This document shows positions 34,278 to 42,506 of a stretch of 43,504 bases of DNA, in pieces (within the stretch, counting starts at the first letter, position 1; each line of letters starts with the position of its first letter). The DNA is from Clostridia bacterium. Lineage in GTDB: Bacteria; Bacillota; Clostridia; Oscillospirales; CAG-272. The DNA lies in assembly GCA_017466375.1 (NCBI GenBank), contig JAFTUH010000054.1, forward strand, positions 1 to 43,504, in the 5' to 3' direction. The translations under genes were made by a program, and so were the position numbers. The notes beneath the pieces are model-generated. The model saw only the letters and a program-made list of their open reading frames with translations. It did no database searches and was not told where the DNA came from.

Positions 34278-34306
34278 TTGACAAAAAAAGCGGCACACTG
34301 TATAAT
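34278..34306 (+). promoter_or_regulatory. Consensus sigma-A promoter of the HPr-like gene
   Basis: TTGACA (34278-34283), 17 bases, and TATAAT (34301-34306); both boxes are perfect. The leader is about 58 bases, ending in AAGGAGA before ATG 34371. Confidence 0.92.
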
Positions 34307-34370
34307 GAAATGTGTAAGGTTTTGGTAAAAATATCAACCAAACACGAAATTCACATAAGGAGATGTTTTT

Positions 34371-34613
34371 ATGAAAGAAGTAAAGATTCGCGTGTCCACC
34401 ATTCAGGACGTTCATACGTTTGCTGCACTGGTTGGCAAGCATAATATCGACGTAGATCTCTCCTCGGGACGCTACGTTGTCGATGCAAAATCCATCATGG
34501 GTATTTTCAGTCTGGATCTGCTCAATCCGATTCAGATGACTGCGCATACGGACGATGAGGCGGTATTTGCAGACCTCCTCGCCGATCTGAAGGATTTCAT
34601 CGTAGAGGAATAA
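34371..34613 (+). CDS. HPr-like protein with altered active site
   Basis: An 80-residue protein with the HPr fold. The KSIMGIFSL segment is an excellent match to the regulatory-serine motif of HPr (Ser41 here, equivalent to Ser46). The histidine-phosphorylation site is only partly kept: His15 is present but sits in DVHTFAAL, so the Arg17 and Pro18 of the usual HARP motif are lost. It is therefore unlikely to be the normal sugar-PTS carrier and may act as a regulatory or Crh-like protein. It has a perfect promoter and its own terminator. Confidence 0.83.
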   Translation: MKEVKIRVSTIQDVHTFAALVGKHNIDVDLSSGRYVVDAKSIMGIFSLDLLNPIQMTAHTDDEAVFADLLADLKDFIVEE

Positions 34614-34630
34614 GCGAAGGAATAAAGACA

Positions 34631-34660
34631 GACCACCGGTTTAGCCGGTGGTCTTTGCTT
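34631..34660 (+). terminator. Intrinsic terminator of the HPr-like gene
   Basis: GACCACCGG (34631-34639) pairs with CCGGTGGTC (34645-34653) around a short TTTAG-like loop, followed by TTTGCTT. Confidence 0.88.
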
Positions 34661-34697
34661 TATGGGGAGATTCGGACAGACGGCAGAAGCAGAGCTG

Positions 34698-36149
34698 TTA
34701 TCTGCTGCTGTCCGATTCGGCGGGTTCTGTTTCCGCGTGTGTGATATTCCACGTTTCACAGTCGGTCGATTCAATCGTTACGTATACACAGTCGGTGGGA
34801 TTGTCAGGCAAAGTGCCTTTGATCTCCATCGTGCATCTGCCGTCTTCGTGAAACTGCGGAGGGTTTGCTTGTAGCATATAATGCTGATCTGCATATTCCT
34901 GCAGCAAATCGCAGATGTTCATTTGCTTTTCCCACGTTTTACCGCCGTCTTTTGTCATGACGATGGGGGGAGAGAAGGAATCATCCCAGTACCGATAGAC
35001 AACAAATCCGACAGATTCATCCCGGAAACTGATGCCCGTTATTACGCAGGGATACACCGTGTCCAGATTTGTTTCTGTTTCCGTCCACGTTTTGCCTGCA
35101 TCGGATGTGGTGTAAAAATAATGAAATTCCATTCCTGCCGCATTTGTATGGGCGGACACCCCGTACCCGTCCGTTTCCGTGTAGAAGGACTGATATGTGG
35201 GGACGGGAGCTAACGCGGCCGTAACGGTGATGTCCGTGATCCAGCCGTTCACGAGATCATATGTGTACTCACCGATGTCGGCACTGCCGCCTACAGTGTG
35301 CGAGAGAGACATCTTTACCGTGACCGTGCCGTCGCCCCACGTGCCGAGGGACAGATGAAGATTGTCAAATATCGCATCCGTTTCGGAGTCATAGTACGCG
35401 AGATCCTTTTGCAGTACCGCTTCCAATTCTGCTTTGTGCGGCAGCGCGTAGCAAACGGCGTTTTGTATATCTGCTATGTAGAGACGGGTGATTGTGTGGC
35501 GGTAGCCTTGCATGAACAACGCATAGTTTCCGTCAGGGGACCACTGCAAAAGCGGCGCATCGGCGGAAACGGTGACTCCGGCCGCAAAACAGAGCTCCTC
35601 CGCGGAGACAAGAACCGCATTGTTTTGGGCATCCGATACGGTGAGCGAATACTGCGTGCCCATAAACGGATCAAGCCCGCAGGCGAATGAGGTCGGGGAA
35701 AAGGTTGCACGGTTCTTTCCGTCCGGAGAAGGATACACGAGGTCATACAGCGACGGATTGATCGTATATGCGGCGTATTTTGCCAGTGCGCGGCGGCAGT
35801 TTTCTGCTGAATTGTCATAGAATTCAAATCCGTCTGCTAATTCCGTCAGATACGGCAGAGCACTCTCGCCGCAGGAGACGATGGTATCAAATGCTTCCGG
35901 ATTGGCGGCAATCCAGTCTTTTTCAAGACCTTGCACGTTGCCGTCAGGGAGTAAAATTGCGAGATTTTCATCAATCGTTTTTCTCAGTTCTTCCTGGAGA
36001 ATCGCCCATGTATCCGTAACAGCACCGGGATCGGTTTCTGTATCCGTGTCCCCGCTTGTTTCGATGGGCGGAAGCGGATCTTTTCCGCAGGCGGCGAGGG
36101 GAAGGGCGGCGGTCAAGCAGAGCAGGCAAGCAATGATTCTTTTCAGCAT
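34698..36149 (-). CDS. Lipoprotein with Asp-box (BNR-like) motifs
   Basis: A 483-residue lipoprotein. The signal ends in LPLAAC with Cys21. Two Asp-box-like motifs, SDAGKTWTE and KDGGKTWEK, lie in the C-terminal part, and SPDGNYALFM and SPDGKNR are beta-propeller-like strands, so the mature protein is probably a propeller of the sialidase/BNR shape without visible sialidase catalytic residues. ATG 36149 has AAAGGAG upstream; the longer frame to 36317 would overlap the exporter gene and is not used. The 103-base gap to the exporter has no clear promoter, so co-transcription is possible. The function is unknown. Confidence 0.83.
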   Translation of the reverse strand: MLKRIIACLLCLTAALPLAACGKDPLPPIETSGDTDTETDPGAVTDTWAILQEELRKTIDENLAILLPDGNVQGLEKDWIAANPEAFDTIVSCGESALPYLTELADGFEFYDNSAENCRRALAKYAAYTINPSLYDLVYPSPDGKNRATFSPTSFACGLDPFMGTQYSLTVSDAQNNAVLVSAEELCFAAGVTVSADAPLLQWSPDGNYALFMQGYRHTITRLYIADIQNAVCYALPHKAELEAVLQKDLAYYDSETDAIFDNLHLSLGTWGDGTVTVKMSLSHTVGGSADIGEYTYDLVNGWITDITVTAALAPVPTYQSFYTETDGYGVSAHTNAAGMEFHYFYTTSDAGKTWTETETNLDTVYPCVITGISFRDESVGFVVYRYWDDSFSPPIVMTKDGGKTWEKQMNICDLLQEYADQHYMLQANPPQFHEDGRCTMEIKGTLPDNPTDCVYVTIESTDCETWNITHAETEPAESDSSR

Positions 36150-36252
36150 AAGATACTCCTTTCGATTCCATAACAAATCAGACGAAAACAGCGTGGGGAA
36201 GTTCCTCGTTATCCCCCTTTTTTCAAAAGTCTCCCCGTCATATTTCTGTTTC

Positions 36253-38001
36253 TTACTGCGCAAACTGGCTGTTGTACAGATTCGCATAAAATCCGCCCTG
36301 CGCGAGCAGATCGTCATGCCGTCCCTGCTCGATGATGTTGCCGTCGCGCATGACGAGGATTACATCCGCCTCACGGATCGTGGACAGGCGGTGCGCCACG
36401 ATAAAACTCGTGCGCCCCTGCATCATGCGGGCGAAAGCCTGTTGAATCTTTGCCTCGGTACGCGTGTCGATCGAGGAGGTAGCCTCGTCCAGAATCAGAA
36501 TCGGCGGCAGGCAGAGCATCACGCGCGTGATACAGAGCAGCTGCTTCTGACCTGCGGAGAGACTGCCGCCGTCCTCGCCGATCACGGTGTCGTATCCTTG
36601 CGGCAGACGGCGGATGAAGCTGTGCGCGTGCGCTGCTTTGGCGGCTTCAATCATTTCTTCGTCGGACGCGTCGGGACGTCCCATTTTGATATTCTCACGG
36701 ATCGTGCCCGCTTTCAGCCATGTGTCCTGGAGTACCATGCCGATATTCTGCCTGAGGGATTCGCGTGTGATCTCACGGATATCGGTGCCGTCCGCGCGGA
36801 TCGTGCCCGCATCCACATCGTAAAACCGCATCAGCAGGTTGATGACGGTCGTTTTTCCGCAACCGGTCGGTCCGACGATGGCGATACGCTGTCCCGGACG
36901 CACATTCAGATTGAAATCGCGGATCAGCGGTCGCTCGGGAACGTAGGAGAAGTGCACGCCGTCGATGCCGATCTCACCGGAAGCTTCCGTCAAAACAGCG
37001 GCATCCGGCGCGTCGGGGATCTCCGTCGGCGTTTCGATCAGTTCAAACAGACGGGAGGCGCATGCGAGTGCGTTCTGCAGCTCGGTGATAACGCCCGAGA
37101 TCTCGTTGAACGGCTTTGCGTACTGCGTCGCGTAGCTGAGGAAGCACGTCAGTCCGCCGACCGTGATTGCGCCGGAGAGGGCGGCAAACGCACCTGAAAG
37201 GGCGACGGCGGCATAGATCAGATTGTTCAGCACGCGCGTGCTCGGATTCACAAGGGAAGAGAAGAACACTGCCTTGAGAGAACATTTCTCCAGCCGCTCA
37301 CCGATTTCGTCAAAGCGCTCGAGGACGTCATCCTCTTTGGAGAATGCCTGCACGGTTTTCTGTCCCGAAAGCATCTCATCGATCAGTGCGGTTTGCTCCC
37401 CGCGCACCTCGGACTGCGCACGGAAGAAACGGTGCGTTTTCATCGCGATGAACCGTGCCAGCAGCAGCGACATCGGTGTCAGCACGACGACAACTGCGGT
37501 GATTCCTGCATGAATCGTCAGCATGAATACGAGCGTGCCGAGGATCGTAACGACGCCTGTGAACAGCTGGGTGAAGCCCATAAGGAGTCCGTCCGCGAGC
37601 TGATCGGCATCGGTGATAACGCGGCTGACCGTCTCTCCCGTCGGGTGCGTGTCGGTGTACGAAAGCGGCAGCTTCTGCATCCGTGCAAAGGCTTCATTGC
37701 GGAGATCGCGCACCACACCGTACGTAATGCGGTTGTTCAGCATGTTCATGATCCACTGCGCGAGTGCCGCACCTGCGACGATCACGATGATCTTGATCAG
37801 AAGCGGGCGGATCACGTCAAAGCGGACAGCCCCCGCCTCCGTGATCGCGTCGATCGCCTCACCGATGAGGATCGGGACGTACAGAGACAGTGCCACGGTA
37901 ACAGTGGCAAGCAGCAGGGATAAAACGAGGAAAAAACGGTATTTTTTGATATGAGCAAGCACTTTCTTCAGCGTGCCGCGGGAGGCTTTTTCTTTTGCCA
38001 T
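36253..38001 (-). CDS. ABC exporter subunit B (canonical Walker B)
   Basis: A 582-residue fused permease-ATPase: six transmembrane helices (about 20-310), then the nucleotide-binding domain. Walker A is GPTGCGKTT, the signature is LSAGQKQ (Gly-to-Ala compared with LSGGQ), Walker B is ILILDEATSSID with the catalytic Glu, and the switch His is in IVAHRLSTI. It pairs with the subunit encoded directly upstream (the stop and start share one base) as a heterodimeric exporter of the BmrC/BmrD or TM287/288 type. It probably exports drugs or lipid-like molecules. Confidence 0.93.
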   Translation of the reverse strand: MAKEKASRGTLKKVLAHIKKYRFFLVLSLLLATVTVALSLYVPILIGEAIDAITEAGAVRFDVIRPLLIKIIVIVAGAALAQWIMNMLNNRITYGVVRDLRNEAFARMQKLPLSYTDTHPTGETVSRVITDADQLADGLLMGFTQLFTGVVTILGTLVFMLTIHAGITAVVVVLTPMSLLLARFIAMKTHRFFRAQSEVRGEQTALIDEMLSGQKTVQAFSKEDDVLERFDEIGERLEKCSLKAVFFSSLVNPSTRVLNNLIYAAVALSGAFAALSGAITVGGLTCFLSYATQYAKPFNEISGVITELQNALACASRLFELIETPTEIPDAPDAAVLTEASGEIGIDGVHFSYVPERPLIRDFNLNVRPGQRIAIVGPTGCGKTTVINLLMRFYDVDAGTIRADGTDIREITRESLRQNIGMVLQDTWLKAGTIRENIKMGRPDASDEEMIEAAKAAHAHSFIRRLPQGYDTVIGEDGGSLSAGQKQLLCITRVMLCLPPILILDEATSSIDTRTEAKIQQAFARMMQGRTSFIVAHRLSTIREADVILVMRDGNIIEQGRHDDLLAQGGFYANLYNSQFAQ

Positions 38002-39728
38002 CAGACTGCCGCCTCCTTTTTGAACTGGGATTCGTAAATCTCACGGTAGATATCGCACGTTTCGAGCAGAGATTCGTGCGTGCCGATCGCGGCGATCTCG
38101 CCGTCATCCAAAACGATGATCTGATCCGCATGCGCAATGGATGAGGTACGCTGGGAGACGATAAAGACGGTCATCTCGCCGTCCAGTTCCTTGAGCGCGC
38201 GTCGGAGGGCGGCATCCGTTGCAAAATCGAGCGCGGATGCGCTGTCATCCAGAATCAGAATCTCCGGCTTTCGCACGAGCGCACGTGCAATCGTCAATCG
38301 CTGTCTCTGACCGCCGGACAGATTCCGACCGCCGGCTTCGATGACGAAATTCAGACCGCCTTCCTTGTCCTCCACGACCTTTCGTGCCTGCGCGGTCTCC
38401 AGCGCCGCCCACAATTCCGCATCCGTTGCGTCTGGATTGCCGAAGCGGAGATTTTCACGCACACTTCCGCGGAAGAGCAGCGCCTTCTGCGGTACGATGC
38501 CGATCTTTTGGCGGAGTGCGTCCGTGTCATAGGCGCGCACGTCCATGCCGTCTACCGTCACGCTGCCTTCGCTTACGTCATAGAATCGCCCGATCAGGTT
38601 TACGAGCGACGTTTTACCGCTGCCTGTGCCGCCAATCACGCCGACGGTTTCGCCTTTCTTCACGGAGAACGAAATCTTCTCCAGAGAGGGTGCGCCTGCC
38701 CCGCGATAGGTGAGCGTTACGTCCTCAAAACGTACTGCATCACTGTTTTTGGCGTCTGCCGAAATTTCAGGATATTCCTTCATCCCCGCAGGGATTTCGA
38801 GCACTGCCTCCACGCGGTTACCGCAGGCGACCGCTTTCGTGATCGTGATAAACAGATCCGCCGCCTTGATCAGCTCAATGAGGATCTGTGACATATAGTT
38901 GTACAAAGCGATCACGGCGCCCTGCGTGAGGATGCCGATCTCCACGCGCAGTGCGCCCTCGTGGATCAGCCATACGGTCGCAAGATTGATGATGACGAAC
39001 GTCACGGGATTCATGAGCGCGGAGATACGACCGACAAATTTCTGCCGTGCGGTCAGTTCGTCGTTCTTCTTGCGGAAATCCGCCTCCTCCGTTTTCTCGC
39101 GGCAGAATGCACGGATCACACGGATGCCCGTGAGATTTTCGCGTACCGATTTGACTACGCTGTCCAGTGCTTTCTGTACCTTTTTATACAGCGGAATGCT
39201 GGCGAGCATCACGCTGAACACAACGAGAAAGAGCAGGGGGATCGCCACAGCGAACGTGAGTGCTGCCTTTGTGTCGATCGTGAACGCCATGACCATCGCG
39301 CCGAATACAACAAACGGAGAACGGAGCAGCAGTCGGAGCGCGAGATTCACGCCGGTCTGGATCTGGTTCATATCGCTCGTGATACGGGTAATCATCGTCG
39401 ACGTGCCGAGCGTATCGAGCTCCTCGTAGGAGAGCTTGCCGAGATGTGCAAAGAGCGCATGCTTGACGCGCGTGACAAATCCGACCGCCGTTTTTGCGGC
39501 GAAATACTGTGCCGTGATCGAGAAGAGATATCCGATAATACCAAGTGCGCCGAGCAGCAGGCACATCCGTACGATGTACTCTTTGTCACCGCCGCCGATG
39601 CCCTTGTCGATGATCTTGGCGACGACAAGCGGTACAAGCAGCTCCAGCGTCGCTTCGATCAGCTTGAACAGCGGACTGAGGACGATCGCGCGCCCGTACC
39701 CTTTCATATAAACAAACAGCTTTTTCAC
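38001..39728 (-). CDS. ABC exporter subunit A (degenerate ATP site)
   Basis: A 575-residue fused permease-ATPase with six helices followed by the ATPase domain. Walker A is GGTGSGKTS and the signature is a normal LSGGQRQ. Walker B reads ILILDDSASALD, so the catalytic Glu is replaced by Asp, and the switch His is Gln in IVSQRTSSI. Combined with the LSAGQ signature of the partner subunit, one of the two ATP sites is degenerate, as in known heterodimeric exporters. The start is GTG 39728 with AAGGA upstream. It is the first gene of the pair. Confidence 0.93.
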   Translation of the reverse strand: MKKLFVYMKGYGRAIVLSPLFKLIEATLELLVPLVVAKIIDKGIGGGDKEYIVRMCLLLGALGIIGYLFSITAQYFAAKTAVGFVTRVKHALFAHLGKLSYEELDTLGTSTMITRITSDMNQIQTGVNLALRLLLRSPFVVFGAMVMAFTIDTKAALTFAVAIPLLFLVVFSVMLASIPLYKKVQKALDSVVKSVRENLTGIRVIRAFCREKTEEADFRKKNDELTARQKFVGRISALMNPVTFVIINLATVWLIHEGALRVEIGILTQGAVIALYNYMSQILIELIKAADLFITITKAVACGNRVEAVLEIPAGMKEYPEISADAKNSDAVRFEDVTLTYRGAGAPSLEKISFSVKKGETVGVIGGTGSGKTSLVNLIGRFYDVSEGSVTVDGMDVRAYDTDALRQKIGIVPQKALLFRGSVRENLRFGNPDATDAELWAALETAQARKVVEDKEGGLNFVIEAGGRNLSGGQRQRLTIARALVRKPEILILDDSASALDFATDAALRRALKELDGEMTVFIVSQRTSSIAHADQIIVLDDGEIAAIGTHESLLETCDIYREIYESQFKKEAAV

Positions 39729-39763
39729 AGTCTAATCCTTTTCTGCCTGAATTTTCATCCTAC

Positions 39764-39792
39764 AGTATATCATAAAATCCCCCGTTTGAAAA
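39764..39792 (-). promoter_or_regulatory. Candidate promoter of the ABC exporter operon
   Basis: On the minus strand TTTTCA (39787-39792), 17 bases, and TATACT (39764-39769). The -10 box is good and the -35 box is weak. Confidence 0.6.
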
Positions 39793-39818
39793 GAGCCTTT
39801 TCGTTTTTCTCCGCACTC

Positions 39819-39847
39819 TTGACAAAATCGGACGTATGCGGTACAAT
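39819..39847 (+). promoter_or_regulatory. Sigma-A promoter of the M18 aminopeptidase gene
   Basis: TTGACA (39819-39824), 17 bases, and TACAAT (39842-39847), about 33 bases before the start codon. It is divergent to the exporter promoter. Confidence 0.87.
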
Positions 39848-39879
39848 TTTATCATAGATGAATAGATGGGAGAATGATT

Positions 39880-41178
39880 ATGTCTCAATCCACCACTGAA
39901 AAACTGCTTTCCTTTATTGAAAAATGTCCCTCCGCCTTTCATGCCGCACAGACGATTGCTGCCCGCCTGAATGAGGCGGGATTTACCGCGCTCGGCGAGG
40001 GTGATGCATGGAAAATCGTGCCCGGCGGCAAATACTACGTCATGCGCGGCGGCTCGTCCGTGATCGCGTTTTCCGTACCGACCGGAGAGGTGCGCTCCTT
40101 TATGATGTGCGCGTCGCACACCGACAGCCCGAGCTTCAAGCTGAAGGAGGATCCCGAAAAAGAATCCGCAGGGTATATCCAGCTTCATACGGAGCGGTAT
40201 GGCGGCATGCTGTGTGCATCGTGGTTTGACCGTCCGCTGTCTGTGGCGGGACGGATCGCTGTCCGGGAGGACGGACGGATCGTGACGAAAACGGTTGCCA
40301 TCGACCGCGATCTCGTCATGATTCCGAGCGTGGCAATTCATATGAACAGAAACGCCAATGACGGCGCAAGCTATAACGCCAACGTCGATATGTTCCCGCT
40401 GTTTGGGGACGCAGCCGATCGCGGCGGTGTCCGTGCCATGATCGCCAAGGAAGCAGGTGTCGCTGAGGAGGATATCCTCGGAGCGGATCTGTTCCTCTAT
40501 AACCGTATGCCGGGCACCGTTTGGGGCGCGGCGAAGCAGTATGTGTCCGCACCGCGTCTGGACGATCTGCAGTGTGCGTTCGCATCGCTGGAGGCGTTTA
40601 TTGCCGCAGATGCAGGCGAGGCGATCCCCGTGCTTTGCGTCCTCGATAACGAGGAGGTCGGCAGTCAGACAAAGCAGGGCGCGGCGTCTACGTTTTTGTT
40701 TGATGTTCTCACGCGAACGGCTGAGGCGCTCTCGCTCGATTACCGCCGCCTGATCGCATCCTCCTTCCTCGTTTCTGCCGATAACGCGCATGCCGTGCAT
40801 CCGAATCATCCCGAGTATGCCGACGCGTACCACCGTCCGAGGATGAACCGCGGTATCGTTATCAAGCAGAACGCCAACCAGCGGTATACCACCGATGCGG
40901 TTTCGCAGGCGATCTTTGCCGAAATCTGCAAAGCGGCGGACGTGCCCGTGCAGTATTTCGCCAACCGTTCCGATATGGTCGGCGGCTCTACGCTCGGCAA
41001 CATCGCGAATACGCAGGTGTCTCTCAATACGGTCGATGTCGGACTTGCTCAGCTTGCCATGCATTCCTCCTATGAGACGGCAGGCGTCGATGATACCGAT
41101 TACATGATCCGCGCATTGACGAAGCTGTTCTCCTCCTCGCTGAAGGCAGACGCCGACGGCTCGTATACGCTCGCGTAA
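39880..41178 (+). CDS. M18-family metallo-aminopeptidase
   Basis: A 432-residue cytoplasmic aminopeptidase of the M18 (aspartyl aminopeptidase-like) family, using two zinc ions to release N-terminal acidic or neutral residues. Zinc-site motifs in order are His80 in CASHTDSPSFK, the APRLDDLQ aspartate, the acidic LDNEEVGS, SADNAHAVHPN, and a C-terminal His in MHSSYETAG. SWFDRPLSVAGR is also typical. ATG 39880 is chosen over the ATG six bases earlier because GGGAG stands seven bases upstream. Single-gene unit. Confidence 0.93.
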   Translation: MSQSTTEKLLSFIEKCPSAFHAAQTIAARLNEAGFTALGEGDAWKIVPGGKYYVMRGGSSVIAFSVPTGEVRSFMMCASHTDSPSFKLKEDPEKESAGYIQLHTERYGGMLCASWFDRPLSVAGRIAVREDGRIVTKTVAIDRDLVMIPSVAIHMNRNANDGASYNANVDMFPLFGDAADRGGVRAMIAKEAGVAEEDILGADLFLYNRMPGTVWGAAKQYVSAPRLDDLQCAFASLEAFIAADAGEAIPVLCVLDNEEVGSQTKQGAASTFLFDVLTRTAEALSLDYRRLIASSFLVSADNAHAVHPNHPEYADAYHRPRMNRGIVIKQNANQRYTTDAVSQAIFAEICKAADVPVQYFANRSDMVGGSTLGNIANTQVSLNTVDVGLAQLAMHSSYETAGVDDTDYMIRALTKLFSSSLKADADGSYTLA

Positions 41179-41198
41179 CCTTGCAGAAAAGTTTTCGC

Positions 41199-41260
41199 CC
41201 GCCTTTTTCAAAAGGCGGCAGGATCCAAGGACAGCGTCCTTGGTCGCACCGCGCACGGTG
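41199..41260. repeat. Cluster of three intergenic hairpins (possible dispersed repeat)
   Basis: Three consecutive perfect stems: CCGCCTTTT/AAAAGGCGG (41199-41218), CCAAGGAC/GTCCTTGG (41225-41243) and CACCG/CGGTG (41247-41260). Such packed palindromes resemble dispersed intergenic repeats; whether it recurs in the genome cannot be seen here. The first stem may also terminate the aminopeptidase gene. Confidence 0.55.
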
Positions 41261-41288
41261 TGAAAATCCATGGCATTTCTTTTTGTCA

Positions 41289-41324
41289 GCTTTTTCTTTG
41301 TGCCGATAGTGTCAAAGAAAAAGC
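41289..41324. repeat. 12-bp perfect inverted repeat
   Basis: GCTTTTTCTTTG (41289-41300) and CAAAGAAAAAGC (41313-41324) are exact inverted copies with a 12-base loop. It lies between the hairpin cluster and the terminator; an imperfect GCAAGCG/CGCTTTGC stem follows. Confidence 0.6.
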
Positions 41325-41363
41325 GGCAAGCGGTTTCGCTTTGCTTATCTTTACCATATTCCC

Positions 41364-41396
41364 AATATACCTCGTTTCGGCGAGGTATATTTTTTT
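41364..41396 (+). terminator. Strong intrinsic terminator
   Basis: AATATACCTCG (41364-41374) pairs perfectly with CGAGGTATATT (41381-41391), followed by a T run. It isolates the M50 protease gene pair from upstream transcription. Confidence 0.85.
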
Positions 41397-41432
41397 CTCT
41401 TTTTCATACAATGCCGTGAGAGGGGGTGTCGT

Positions 41433-41825
41433 ATGCATTTTGGAAGAGAATCGCGGCGGAGAGTTGAGACACCGCCGAGTCGGAAAGAGCAGCCATCGCG
41501 CCTGCATGCGGCGAATACGGTCGCCGTGATCGGGTGCATGGTGTGCGTGCTGTTTTTCTGCAGTGCGGTCGGCGGAGACGTTCCCGATACCAATTACCCG
41601 AGTGAGAAATCGTACGCGGCGGTCGGTGCCTTTCTCCGGGATCATGGCGCAATCGCGGATGTGCTCGGCGTGAATGATTATTTTCCGCAAGAGAGCATCA
41701 GTGTCGGTGCGTTTTCCACACGCGGGGAGGAGGCGTACCGCGCATTTATCGAGGAGAGCGAGAAGAAATGGACGTTCTCCGAATACCTGCGGGACGCATG
41801 GCGCGCCCTCTTGGGGCTTACTTGA
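41433..41825 (+). CDS. Small membrane protein upstream of the M50 protease (SpoIVFA-like position)
   Basis: A 130-residue protein with a basic N-terminus, one transmembrane helix (about 27-46) and a roughly 80-residue outer part. I recognise no enzymatic motif. It overlaps the protease gene by four bases (TTGA), so both are made together. In spore-formers the M50 protease SpoIVFB is preceded by its regulator SpoIVFA; this protein has the right place and topology but is far shorter and has no visible M23-like domain. That role is only inferred. GAGGGGG precedes ATG 41433. Confidence 0.72.
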   Translation: MHFGRESRRRVETPPSRKEQPSRLHAANTVAVIGCMVCVLFFCSAVGGDVPDTNYPSEKSYAAVGAFLRDHGAIADVLGVNDYFPQESISVGAFSTRGEEAYRAFIEESEKKWTFSEYLRDAWRALLGLT

Positions 41826-42358
41826 GCCACACGCTGTTTTTCGCGGCGGGGTGGTCTGTCCTCAACGGATTTGCCGATACGGTTCCCGTTCTGATTGCCG
41901 TTTTGCTCCATGAGCTCGGGCATCTGATTGCCTGCCGTCTGCTTGGAGTGCGCGTCCGTACGTTTCGTGCGACAGCCGCCGGTGCCGTGATCGGATACGA
42001 TGCCGCCTTGCTTTCCTACCCGCGCGAGATGATCGTTGCCGCAGCCGGACCTTTCGTGAATTTTCTGTCGTTTCTGCTTGTCCTCGGCTGTCACGGACGC
42101 GCCGCCGCCCTTTTCGGGATCGCCTCGCTTGCCCTTGCGCTGTTTAATCTGCTTCCGCATGAGAAACTGGACGGCGGAGTGATTCTCTCAGCGCTTCTAT
42201 CATGCCGATTCGGTGCGGACGCCGCCGCACGCTTCGTGCATATTTTCTCGGCAATTCTCACCGTTCTTCTCTGGGCGTGTGCCGTCGCCGTACAGATGCG
42301 GTGCGGGGGGAATCTGTCGCTTCTGCTCGTTTCCGTGTACCTGCTGATGACCTTGTAA
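41822..42358 (+). CDS. M50 site-2 protease (SpoIVFB-like)
   Basis: A 178-residue intramembrane zinc protease. HELGH with a preceding hydrophobic helix gives two zinc ligands and the catalytic Glu. NLLPHEKLDGG near residue 115 gives the third ligand (Asp) and matches the NxxPxxxLDGG motif of the family. About five transmembrane helices are present. SpoIVFB activates pro-sigma-K in the mother cell; members lacking a CBS domain, like this one, are common in Clostridia. TTG 41822 overlaps the previous stop by four bases and is preferred; ATG at 41768 or 41798 would add up to 18 residues. Confidence 0.82.
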   Translation: MSHTLFFAAGWSVLNGFADTVPVLIAVLLHELGHLIACRLLGVRVRTFRATAAGAVIGYDAALLSYPREMIVAAAGPFVNFLSFLLVLGCHGRAAALFGIASLALALFNLLPHEKLDGGVILSALLSCRFGADAAARFVHIFSAILTVLLWACAVAVQMRCGGNLSLLLVSVYLLMTL

Positions 42359-42403
42359 GGGAGGCATAATCTTACAAAATTTGCGAAAAAATATAAAAAA
42401 ATA

Positions 42404-42432
42404 TTGCAAATGGGGCGCGTATGTGTTACAAT
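42404..42432 (+). promoter_or_regulatory. Sigma-A promoter of the potA-like gene
   Basis: TTGCAA (42404-42409), 17 bases, and TACAAT (42427-42432). The leader is about 67 bases, with a long T run near 42445 but no convincing terminator stem or riboswitch. Confidence 0.8.
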
Positions 42433-42506
42433 TACTCAGCGCCTTTTTTTTTGCGCGATCTTTGCGGGGAGAAAAGGACGCAATTTAGGAAAGAACGAGG
42501 ACGAAA

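Noticed and set aside
42433..42506. Riboswitch or terminator in the potA leader
   Set aside because: There is a long T run and GCGC repeats, but no stable stem of useful length or conserved riboswitch core.
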